Of a stretch of 64,000 nt of DNA, positions 1 to 11,446 are shown in pieces (the first letter of the stretch is position 1; the number at the start of each line of letters is the position of its first letter). Origin of the DNA: Yamagishiella unicocca (lineage: Eukaryota > Chlorophyta > Chlorophyceae > Chlamydomonadales > Volvocaceae); the NCBI GenBank assembly GCA_003116995.1, contig BDSL01000031.1, positions 1 through 64,000 on the forward strand. Direction: 5' to 3'. A program made the position numbers and the translations under genes. Under the pieces are notes generated by a model that was not told the DNA's origin, ran no database searches, and saw only the letters and a program-made list of their open reading frames with translations.

Positions 1-3000
1 TTGGGCACGCAGCTTAACGGTAGCAATAACTAGGTGAAAGGAACGTCCCCACTGAAATTCGCCTCTGGGATCGCCGCACGAGGACGTCCGGGCCAATCGG
101 CAAGCATCGGCTTCTCCGGCAACCTTCGATCGGCCTCGCTCTTGGCACGCAGCTTAACGGTAGCAATACTAGGTAAAAGGAACGTCCCCACTGAAATTCG
201 CCTCTGGGGATCGCCGCACGAGGACGTCCGGGCAATCGGCAAGCATCGGCTTCTCCGGCAACCTTCGATCGGCCTCGCTCTTGGGCACGCAGCTTAACGT
301 AGCAATACTAGGTAAAAGGAACGTCCCACTGAAATTCGCCTCTCGGGATCGCCGCACGAGGACGTCCGGGCCAATCGGCAAGCATCGGCTTCTCCGGCAA
401 CCTTCGATCGGCCTCGCTCTTGGGCACGCAGCTTAACGGTAAGCAATAACTAGGTGAAAGGAACGTCCCACTGAAATTCGCCTCTGGGATCGCCGCACGA
501 GGACGTCCGGGCCATCGGCAAGCATCGGCTTCTCCGGCAACCTTCGATCGGCCTCGCTCTTGGCACGCAGCTTAACGGTAGCAATAACTAGGTGAAAGGA
601 ACGTCCCCACTGAAATTCGCCTCTGGGATCGCCGCACGAGGACGTCCGGGCCAATCGGCAAGCATCGGCTTCTCCGGCAACCTTCGATCGGCCTCGCTCT
701 TGGGCACGCAGCTTAACGGTAGCAATAACTAGGTGAAAGGAACGTCCCCACTGAAATTCGCCTCTGGGATCGCCGCACGAGGACGTCCGGGCCAATCGCA
801 AGCATCGGCTTCTCCGGCAACCTTCGATCGGCCTCGCTCTTGGGCACGCAGCTTAACGGTAGCAATAACTAGGTAAAAGGAACGTCCCCACTGAAATCGC
901 CTCTCGGGATCGCCGCACAAGGACGTCCGGGCCAATCGGCAAGCATCGGCTTCTCCGGCAACCTTCGATCGGCCTCGCTCTTGGGCACGCAGCTTAACGG
1001 TAGCAATAACTAGGTGAAAGGAACGTCCCCACGAAATCGCCTCTCGGGATCGCCGCACGAGGACGTCCGGCCAATCGGCAAGCATCGGCTTCTCCGGCAA
1101 CCTTCGATCGGCCTCGCTCTTGGGCACGCAGCTTAACGGTAGCAATAACTAGGTGAAAGGAACGTCCCCACTGAAATTCGCCCTCGGGATCGCCGCACGA
1201 GGACGTCCGGGCCAATCGGCAAGCATCGGCTTCTCCGGCAACCTTCGATCGGCCTCGCTCTTGGGCACGCAGCTTAACGGTAGCAATAACTAGGTGAAAG
1301 GAACGTCCCCTAAATTGGCCTCTCGGGATCGCCGCACGAGGACGTCCGGGCCAATCGGCAAGCATCGGCTTCTCCGGCAACCTTCGATCGGCCTCGCTCT
1401 TGGGCACGCAGCTTAACGGTAGCAATAACTAGGTGAAAGGAACGTCCCCACTGAAATTCGCCTCTGGGGATCGCCGCACGAGGACGTCCGGGCCAATCGG
1501 CAAGCATCGGCTTCTCCGGCAACCTTCGATCGGCCTCGCTCTTGGGCACGCAGCTTAACGGTAGCAATAACTAGGTGAAAGGAACTCCCCACGAAATTCG
1601 CCTCTGGGGATCGCCGCACGAGGACGTCCGGGCCAATCGGCAAGCATCGGCTTCTCCGGCAACCTTCGATCGGCCTCGCTCTTGGGCACGCAGCTTAACG
1701 GTAGCAATACCTAGGTAAAAGGAACGTCCCCACTGAAATTCGCCTCTCGGGATCGCCGCACGAGGACGTCCGGGCCAATCGGCAAGCATCGGCTTCTCCG
1801 GCAACCTTCGATCGGCCTCGCTCTTGGGCACGCAGCTTAACGGTAGCAATAACTAGGTGAAAGGAACGTCCCTCTAAATTGGCCTCTGGGGATCGCCGCA
1901 CGAGGACGTCCGGGCCAATCGGCAAGCATCGGCTTCTCCGGCAACCTTCGATCGGCCTCGCTCTTGGGCACGCAGCTTAACGGTAGCAATAACTGGTGAA
2001 AGGAACGTCCCCTGAAATTGGCCTCTCGGGATCGCCGCACGAGGACGTCCGGGCCAATCGGCAAGCATCGGCTTCTCCGGCAACCTTCGATCGGCCTCGC
2101 TCTTGGGCACGCAGCTTAACAGTAGCAATACCTAGGTGAAAGGAACGTCCCAACTGAAATTCGCCTCTCGGGATCACCGCACGAGGAAGTCCGGGCCAAT
2201 CGGCAAGCATCGGCTTCTCCGGCAACCTTCGATAGGCCTCGCTCTTGGGCACGCAGCTTAACGGTAGCAATAACTAGGTAAAAGGAACGTCCCCACTGAA
2301 ATTCGCCTCTCGGGATCGCCGCACGAGGACGTCCGGGCCAATCGGCAAGCATGGGCTTCTCCGGCAACCTTCGATCGGCCTCGCTCTTGGGCACGCAGCT
2401 TAACGGTAGCAATAACTAGGTGAAAGGAACGTCCCCACTGAAATTCGCCTCTGGGGATCGCCGCACGAGGACGTCCGGGCCGATCGGCAAGCATCGGCTT
2501 CTCCGGCAACCTTCGATCGGCCTCGCTCTTGGGCACGCAGCTTAACGGTAGCAATAACTAGGTGAAAGGAACGTCCCCACTGAAATTCGCCTCTCGGGAT
2601 CACCGCACGAGGACGTCCGGGCCAATCGGCAAGCATCGGCTTCTCCGGCAACCTTCGATAGGCCTCGCTCTTGGGCACGCAGCTTAACGGTAGCAATAAC
2701 TCGGTGAAAGGAACATCCCCACTGAAATTCGCCTCTGGGGATCGCCGCACGAGGACGTCCGGGCCAATCGGCAAGCGTCGGCTTCTCCGGCAACCTTCGA
2801 TCGGCCTCGCTCTTGGGCACGCAGCTTAACGGTAGCAATAACTAGGTGAAAGGAACGTCCCCACCGAAATTCGCCTCTCGGGGTCACCGCACGAGGACGT
2901 CCGGGCCAATCGGCAAGCATCGGCTTCTCCGGCAACCTTCGATAGGCCTCGCTCTTGGGCACGCAGCTTAACGGTAGCAATAACTAGGTTAAAGGAACGT

Positions 3001-6000
3001 CCCCACTGAAATTCGCCTCTGGGGATCGCCGCACGAGGACGTCCGGGCCAATCGGCAAGCATCGGCTTCTCCGGCAACCTTCGATCGGCCTCGCTCTTGG
3101 GCACGCAGCTTAACAGTAGCAATACCTAGGTGAAAGGAACGTCCCAACTGAAAGTCGCCTCTCGGGATCACTGCACGAGGACGTCCGGGCCAATCGGCAA
3201 GCATCGGCTTCTCCGGCAACCTTCGATAGGCCTCGCTCTTGGGCACGCAGCTTAACGGTAGCAATAACTAGGTGAAAGGAACGTCCCTGCTAAAGTTGGC
3301 CTCTCGGGATCGCCGCATGAGGACGACCGGGCCAATCGGCAAGCATCGGCTTCTCCGGCAACCTTCGATCGGCCTCGCTCTTGGGCACGCAGCTTAACGG
3401 TAGCAATACCTAGGTGAAAGGAACGTCCCCACTGAAATTCGCCTCTGGGGATCGCCGCACGAGGACGTCCGGGCCAATCGGCAAGCATCGGCTTCTCCGG
3501 CAACCTTCGATCGGCCTCGCTCTTGGGCACGCAGCTTAACGGTAGCAATAACTAGGTGAAAGGAACATCCCCACCGAAACTCGCCTCTGGGGATCGCCGC
3601 ACGAGGACGTCCGGGCCAATCGGCAAGCATCGGCTTCTCCGGCAACCTTCGATCGGCCTCGCTCTTGGGCACGCAGCTTAACGGTAGCAATACCTAGGTA
3701 AAAGGAACGTCCCCACTGAAATTTGCCCCTCGGGATCGCCGCACGAGGACGTCCGGGCCAATCGGCAAGCATGGGCTTCTCCGGCAACCTTCGATCGGCC
3801 TCGCTCTTGGGCACGCAGCTTAACAGTAGCTATACCTAGGTAAAAGGAACGTCCCAACTGAAATTCGCCTCTCGGGATCACCGCACGAGGAAGTCCGGGC
3901 CAATCGGCAAGCATCGGCTTCTCCGGCAACCTTCGATAGGCCTCGCTCTTGGGCACGCAGCTTAACGGTAGCAATAACTCGGTGAAAGGAACATCCCCAC
4001 TGAAATTCGCCTCTGGGGATTGCCGCACGAGGACGTCCGGGCCAATCGGCAAGCATCGGCTTCTCCGGCAACCTTCGATCGGCCTCGCTCTTGGGCACGC
4101 AGCTTAACGGTAGCAATAACTAGGTGAAAGGAACGTCCCCACTGAAATTCGCCTCTGGGGATCGCCGCACGAGGATGTCCGGGCAATCGGCAAGCATCGG
4201 CTTCTCCGGCAACCTTCGATCGGCCTCGCTCTTGGGCACGCAGCTTAACGGTAGCAATAACTAGGTGAAAGGAACGTCCCCACCGAAATTCGCCTCTCGG
4301 GGTCACCGCACGAGGACGTCCGGGCCAATCGGCAAGCATCGGCTTCTCCGGCAACCTTCGATAGGCCTCGCTCTTGGGCACGCAGCTTAACGGTAGCAAT
4401 AACTAGGTGAAAGGAACGTCCCCACTGAAATTCGCCTCTGGGGATCGCCGCACGAGGACGTCCGGGCCAATCGGCAAGCATCGGCTTCTCCGGCAACCTT
4501 CGATCGGCCTCGCTCTTGGGCACGCAGCTTAACGGTAGCAATAACTAGGTGAAAGGAACGTCCCTGCTAAAGTTGGCCTCTCGGGATCGCCGCACGAGGA
4601 CGACCGGGCCAATCGGCAAGCATCGGCTTCTCCGGCAACCTTCGATCGGCCTCGCTCTTGGGCACGCAGCTTAACGGTAGCAATAACTAGGTGAAAGGAA
4701 CGTCCCCACTGAAATTCGCCTCTGGGGATCGCCGCACGAGGACGTCCGGGCCAATCGGCAAGCATCGGCTTCTCCGGCAACCTTCGATCGGCCTCGCTCT
4801 TGGGCACGCAGCTTAACGGTAGCAATAACTAGGTGAAAGGAACATCCCCACCGAAACTCGCCTCTGGGGATCGCCGCACGAGGACGTCCGGGCCAATCGG
4901 CAAGCATCGGCTTCTCCGGCAACCTTCGATCGGCCTCGCTCTTGGGCACGCAGCTTAACGGTAGCAATACCTAGGTAAAAGGAACGTCCCCACTGAAATT
5001 CGCCCCTCGGGATCGCCGCACGAGGACGTCCGGGCCAATCGGCAAGCATCGGCTTCTCCGGCAACCTTCGATCGGCCTCGCTCTTGGGCACGCAGCTTAA
5101 CGGTAGCAATAACTAGGTGAAAGGAACGTCCCAACTGAAATTCGCCCCTCGGGATCGCCGCACGAGGACGTCCGGGCCAATCGGCAAGCATCGGCTTCTC
5201 CGGCAACCTTCGATAGGCCTCGCTCTTGGGCACGCAGCTTAACGGTAGCAATAACTAGGTGAAAGGAACGTCCCTGCTAAAGTTGGCCTCTCGGGATCGC
5301 CGCACGAGGACGTCCGGGCCAATCGGCAAGCATCGGCTTCTCCGGCAACCTTCGATCGGCCTCGCTCTTGGGCACGCAGCTTAACGGTAGCAATAACTAG
5401 GTGAAAGGAACGTCCCCACTGAAATTCGCCTCTGGGGATCGCCGCACGAGGACGTCCGGGCCAATCGGCAAGCATCGGCTTCTCCGGCAACCTTCGATCG
5501 GCCTCGCTCTTGGGCACGCAGCTTAACGGTAGCAATAACTAGGTGAAAGGAACATCCCCACCGAAACTCGCCTCTGGGGATCGCCGCACGAGGACGTCCG
5601 GGCCAATCGGCAAGCATCGGCTTCTCCGGCAACCTTCGATCGGCCTCGCTCTTGGGCACGCAGCTTAACGGTAGCAATACCTAGGTAAAAGGAATGTCCC
5701 CACTGAAATTCGCCCCTCGGGATCGCCGCACGAGGACGTCCGGGCCAATCGGCAAGCATCGGCTTCTCCGGCAACCTTCGATCGGCCTCGCTCTTGGGCA
5801 CGCAGCTTAACAGTAGCAATACATAGGTGAAAGGAACGTCCCCACTGAAATTCGCCTCTCGGGATCACCGCACGAGGACGTCCGGGCCAATCGGCAAGCA
5901 TCGGCTTCTCCGGCAACCTTCGATCGGCCTCGCTCTTGGGCACGCAGCTTAACGGTAGCAATACCTAGGTAAAAGGAACGTCCCCACTGAAATTCGCCTC

Positions 6001-9000
6001 TGGGGATCGCCGCACGAGGACGTCCGGGCCAATCGGCAAGCATCGGCTTCTCCGGCAACCTTCGATCGGCCTCGCTCTTGGGCACGCAGCTTAACAGTAG
6101 CAATACCTAGGTGAAAGGAACGTCCCCACTGAAATTCGCCCCTCGGGATCGCCGCACGAGGACGTCCGGGCCAATCGGCAAGCATGGGCTTCTCCGGCAA
6201 CCTTCGATCGGTTTCGCTCTTGGGCACGCAGCTTAACGGTAGCAATAACTAGGTGAAAGGAACGTCCCCACTGAAATTCGCCTCTCGGGATCACCGCACG
6301 AGGACGTCCGGGCCAATCGGCAAGCATCGGCTTCTCCGGCAACCTTCGATCGGCCTCGCTCTTGGGCACGCAGCTTAACGGTAGCAATAACTAGATGAAA
6401 GGAACGTCCCCACTGAAATTCGCCTCTGGGGATCGCCGCACGAGGACGTCCGGGCCAATCGGCAAGCATCGGCTTCTCCGGCAACCTTCGATCGGCCTCG
6501 CTCTTGGGCACGCAGCTTAACGGTAGCAATAACTAGGTGAAAGGAACGTCCCCACTGAAATTCGCCTCTCGGGATCGCCGCACGAGGACGTCCGGGCCAA
6601 TCGGCAAGCATCGGCTTCTCCGGCAACCTTCGATCGGCCTCGCTCTTGGGCACGCAGCTTAACGGTAGCAATAACTAGGTGAAAGGAACGTCCCCACTGA
6701 AATTCGCCTCTGGGGATCGCCGCACGAGGACGTCCGGGCCGATCGGCAAGCATCGGCTTCTCCGGCAACCTTCGATCGGCCTCGCTCTTGGGCACGCAGC
6801 TTAACGGTAGCAATACCTAGGTAAAAGGAACGTCCCCACTGAAATTCGCCTCTGGGGATCGCCGCACGAGGACGTCCGGGCCAATCGGCAAGCATCGGCT
6901 TCTCCGGCAACCTTCGATCGGCCTCGCTCTTGGGCACGCAGCTTAACGGTAGCAATACATAGGTAAAAGGAACGTCCCCACTGAAATTCGCCCCTCGGGA
7001 TCGCCGCACGAGGACGTCCGGGCCAATCGGCAAGCATGGGCTTCTCCGGCAACCTTCGATCGGCCTCGCTCTTGGGCACGCAGCTTAACAGTAGCAATAC
7101 CTAGGTGAAAGGAACGTCCCCACTGAAATTCGCCTCTCGGGATCACCGCACGAGGACGTCCTGGCCAATCGGCAAGCATCGGCTTCTCCGGCAACCTTCG
7201 ATAGGCCTCGCTCTTGGGCACGCAGCTTAACGGTAGCAATAACTAGGTGAAAGGAACGTCCCCACTGAAATTCGCCTCTGGGGATCGCCGCACGAGGACA
7301 TCCGGGCCAATCGGCAAGCATCGGCTTCTCCGGCAACCTTCGATCGGCCTCGCTCTTGGGCACGCAGCTTAACGGTAGCAATAACTAGGTGAAAGGAACG
7401 TCCCCACTGAAATTCGCCTCTGGGGATCGCCGCACGAGGACGTCCGGGCCGATCGGCAAGCATCGGCTTCTCCGGCAACCTTCGATCGGCCTCGCTCTTG
7501 GGCACGCAGCTTAACGGTAGCAATACCTAGGTAAAAGGAACGTCCCCACTGAAATTCGCCTCTCGGGATCGCCGCACGAGGACGTCCGGGCCAATCGGCA
7601 AGCAGCGGCTTCTCCGGCAACCTTCGATCGGCCTCGCTCTTGGGCACACAGCTTAACGGTAGCATTACCTAGGTAAAAGGAACGTCCCCACCGAAACTCG
7701 CCTCTGGGGATCGCCGCACGAGGACGTCCGGGCCAATCGGCAAGCATCGGCTTCTCCGGCAACCTTCGATCGGCCTCGCTCTTGGGCACGCAGCTTAATG
7801 GTAGCAATACCTAGGTGAAAGGAACGTCCCCACCGAAATTCGCCTCTGGGGATCGCCGCACGAGGAGGTCTGGGCCAATCCGCAAGCATCGGCTTCTCCG
7901 GCAACCTTCGATCGGCCTCGCTCTTGGGCACTTAGCTTAACGGTAGCAATACCTAGGTAAAAGGAACGTCCCCACTGAAATTCGCCTCTCGGGATCGCCA
8001 CACGAGGACGTCCGGGCCAATCGGCAAGCATCGGCTTCTCCGGCAACCTTCGATCGGCCTCGCTCTTGGGCACGCAGCTTAACGGTAGCAATACCTAGGT
8101 GAAAGGAACGTCCCCACTGAAATTCGCCTCTGGGGATCGCCGCACGAGGACGTCCGGGCCAATCGGCAAGCATCGGCTTCTCCGGCAACCTTCGATCGGC
8201 CTCGCTCTTGGGCACGCAGCTTAACGGTAGCAATAACTAGGTAAAAGGAACGTCCCCACTGAAATTCGCCTCTCGGGATCGCCGCACGAGGACGTCTGGG
8301 CCAATCGGCAAGCATCGGCTTCTCCGGCAACCTTCGATCGGCCTCGCTCTTGGGCACGCAGCTTAACGGTAGCAATAACTAGGTGAAAGGAACGTCCCCA
8401 CCGAAACTCGCCTCTGGGGATCGCCGCACGAGGACATCCGGGCCAATCGGCAAGCATCGGCTTCTCCGGCAACCTTCGATCGGCCTCGCTCTTGGGCACG
8501 CAGCTTAACGGTAGCAATAACTAGGTGAAAGGAACGTCCCCACTGAAATTCGCCTCTCGGGATCGCCGCACGAGGACGTCCGGGCCAATCGGCAAGCATC
8601 GGCTTCTCCGGCAACCTTCGATCGGCCTCGCTCTTGGGCACGCAGCTTAACGGTAGCAATAACTAGGTGAAAGGAACGTCCCCACTGAAATTCCCCTCTG
8701 GGGATCGCCGCACGAGGACGTCCGGGCCAATCGGCAAGCATCGGCTTCTCCGGCAACCTTCGATCGGCCTCGCTCTTGGGCACGCAGCTTAACGGTAGCA
8801 ATAACTAGGTGAAAGGAACGTCCCCACCGAAACTCGCCTCTCGGGATCGCCGCACGAGGACGTCCGGGCCAATCGGCAAGCATCGGCTTCTCCGGCAACC
8901 TTCGATCGGCCTCGCTCTTGGGCACGCAGCTTAACGGTAGCAATAACTAGGTGAAAGGAACGTCCCCACTGAAATTCCCCTCTGGGGATCGCCGCACGAG

Positions 9001-10905
9001 GACGTCCGGGCCAATCGGCAAGCATCGGCTTCTCCGGCAACCTTCGATCGGCCTCGCTCTTGGGCACGCAGCTTAACGGTAGCAATAACTAGGTGAAAGG
9101 AACGTCCCCACCGAAACTCGCCTCTGGGGATCGCCGCACGAGGACGTCCGGGCAAATCGGCAAGCATCGGCTTCTCCGGCAACCTTCGATCGGCCTCGCT
9201 CTTGGGCACGCAGCTTAAAGGTAGCAATACCTAGGTAAAAGTAACGTCCCCACTGAAATTCGCCTCTCGGGATCGCCGCACGAGGACGTCCGGGCCAATC
9301 GGCAAGCATCGGCTTCTCCGGCAACCTTCGATCGGCCTCGCTCTTGGGCACGCAGCTTAACGGTAGCAATAACTAGGTGAAAGGAACGTCCCCACTGAAA
9401 TTCGCCTCTCGGGATCGCCGCACGAGGACGTCCGGGCCAATCGGCAAGCATCGGCTTCTCCGGCAACCTTCGATCGGCCTCGCTCTTGGGCACGCAGCTT
9501 AACGGTAGCAATAACTAGGTGAAAGGAACGTCCCCACTGAAATTCGCCTCTCGGGATCGCCGCACGAGGACGTCCGGGCCAATCGGCAAGCATCGGCTTC
9601 TCCGGCAACCTTCGATCGGCCTCGCTCTTGGGCACTTAGCTTAACGGTAGCAATACCTAGATGAAAGGAACGTCCCCACTGAAATTCGCCTCTGGGGATC
9701 GCCGCACGAGGACGTCCGGGCCAATCGGCAAGCAGCGGCTTCTCCGGCAACCTTCGATCGGCCTCGCTCTTGGGCACGCAGCTTAACGGTAGCAATAACT
9801 AGGTGAAAGGAACGTCCCCACTGAAATTCGCCTCTCGGGATCGCCGCACGAGGACGTCCGGGCCAATCGGCAAGCATCGGCTTCTCCGGCAACCTTCGAT
9901 CGGCCTCGCTCTTGGGCACTTAGCTTAACGGTAGCAATAACTAGGTGAAAGGAACGTCCCCACTGAAATTCGCCTCTGGGGATCGCCGCACGAGGACGTC
10001 CGGGCCAATCGGCAAGCATCGGCTTCTCCGGCAACCTTCGATCGGCCTCGCTCTTGGGCACGCAGCTTAACGGTAGCAATACCTAGGTAAAAGGAACGTC
10101 CCCACTGAAATTCGCCTCTCGGGATCGCCGCACGAGGACGTCCGGGCCAATCGGCAAGCATCGGCTTCTCCGGCAACCTTCGATCGGCCTCGCTCTTGGG
10201 CACGCAGCTTAACGGTAGCAATAACTAGGTAAAAGGAACGTCCCCACTGAAATTCGCCTCTCGGGATCGCCGCACGAGGACGTCCGGGCCAATCGGCAAG
10301 CATCGGCTTCTCCGGCAACCTTCGATCGGCCTCGCTCTTGGGCACGCAGCTTAACGGTAGCAATAACTAGGTGAAAGGAACGTCCCCACCGAAACTCGCC
10401 TCTGGGGATCGCCGCACGAGGACGTCCGGGCCAATCGGCAAGCATCGGCTTCTCCGGCAACCTTCGATCGGCCTCGCTCTTGGGCACGCAGCTTAACGGT
10501 AGCACTAACTTGATGCAAGGAACGTCCCTGCTAAAGTTGGCCTCTCGGGATCGCCGCACGAGGACGTCCGGGCCAATCGGCAAGCATCGGCTTCTCCGGC
10601 AACCTTCGATCGGCCTCGCTCTTGGGCACGCAGCTTAACGGTAGCAATAACTAGGTGAAAGGAACGTCCCCACCGAAACTCGCCTCTGGGGATCGCCGCA
10701 CGAGGACGTCCGGGCCAATCGGCAAGCATCGGCTTCTCCGGCAACCTTCGATCGGCCTCGCTCTTGGGCACGCAGCTTAACGGTAGCAATAACTAGGTGA
10801 AAGGAACGTCCCCACCGAAACTCGCCTCTGGGGATCGCCGCACGAGGACGTCCGGGCCAATCGGCAAGCATCGGCTTCTCCGGCAACCTTCGATCGGCCT
10901 CGCTT
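1..10905. repeat. 142-bp satellite array, about 77 tandem units
   Basis: A single 142-bp unit is repeated head to tail. The motif ggcaagcatcggcttctccg recurs once per unit. From about 2,116 to 10,209 the spacing is almost exactly 142 bp, with a net change of one base near 4,183. Most variation falls in one sub-segment (around aggtgaaaggaacgtcccc and the following ctgaaattcgcctc). The part from the ggccaatcgg motif to cttaacgg is nearly invariant. Since 142 is not a multiple of 3, reading frames rotate from unit to unit, and the many overlapping ~98-codon minus-strand ORFs follow from the unit having few stops. The array starts outside the window and ends abruptly at a retrotransposon fragment. 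A structural or transposon-derived satellite is likely; a centromeric or subtelomeric role cannot be judged from sequence. Confidence 0.97.
4529..5948. repeat. Five-unit (710-bp) higher-order repeat inside the satellite
   Basis: Diagnostic variants of the 142-bp unit recur in the same order 710 bp (5 x 142) apart. The variant with gtccctgctaaagttggcc occurs at about 4,557 and 5,267. It is followed in both places by a variant with acatccccaccgaaactcgc one to two units later, and then by one with cctaggtaaaaggaa. A related stretch starts at 3,252. Segmental duplication by unequal exchange would produce this pattern. Confidence 0.75.
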
Positions 10906-11446
10906 GGTCGGGCACCCATCCCTCGGGGGCTTTGGGGCCATTGCCCTCAAGGAGCACGTACGGGCGCGCTGGGCTGGTTGGGCCCTGCGGTTTGTACTGG
11001 CAATGGCGGGCCCCGGGGAGCACCGGCATCCATGGGTCATTTGCCTTAACACGTACCTGAGGGGGGTGCATCCGGCGTTCGGACCTCTGAACCTGCTTAC
11101 AGCACAAGGCAGGGGCCCGTGGATGGGAGCGGACGAGATGCCGGCTGATCACGGCGCTCGCGGCCTTGCCCCCCATACAAGACATCGGTAGCGAGCCGCT
11201 GGTGCCAGGCCCATGGTGTACCCCGATGTGGGGCAACCCGCTCCTCCCAGCCTGCCAGTCTGGGCAGATGGGGGTCGGCAGGAGGCCGGGCTTGGAATAC
11301 TTGCACCCAGAACTAGTGGGGTGCTGGACCATTAAGATGTTGGGTGATGTTCTGACGGCTCGCGATGCTCTTCGGGACTTCTTGGCTGCGTCCAAGTAGG
11401 CGGTGCAGACGTCATGGCCAGCGGGATGGCGGGGGCTCTTCGTCCT
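10906..11446 (+). mobile_element. LINE copy B, left half (broken post-RT ORF)
   Basis: This stretch is nearly identical to 23,497-24,046 of LINE copy A: same gggcacccatccctcggggg start, same ccatggtgtaccccgatgtg block. It encodes part of the region behind the reverse transcriptase, with the PGPWC...MWGNPLL motif shared by copies A and C. It is inactive. A 14-nt deletion near 11,146 (between tgat direct repeats present in copy A) shifts the frame, and the codon for Glu-Ser in copy A reads Lys-stop here (around 11,395-11,399). Its left end abuts the last, truncated satellite unit. Its right end stops exactly where a foreign 3.1-kb segment begins. Confidence 0.9.

Noticed and set aside
1..10905. 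CRISPR-like array
   Set aside because: The whole 142-bp unit repeats; there are no short repeats separated by unique spacers, and the genome is eukaryotic.
14..10919. Dozens of overlapping ~98-codon minus-strand ORFs in the satellite
   Set aside because: They rotate frame every 142-bp unit, overlap each other, and follow simply from a repeat with few stops. Nothing marks a start, splice site or selection.
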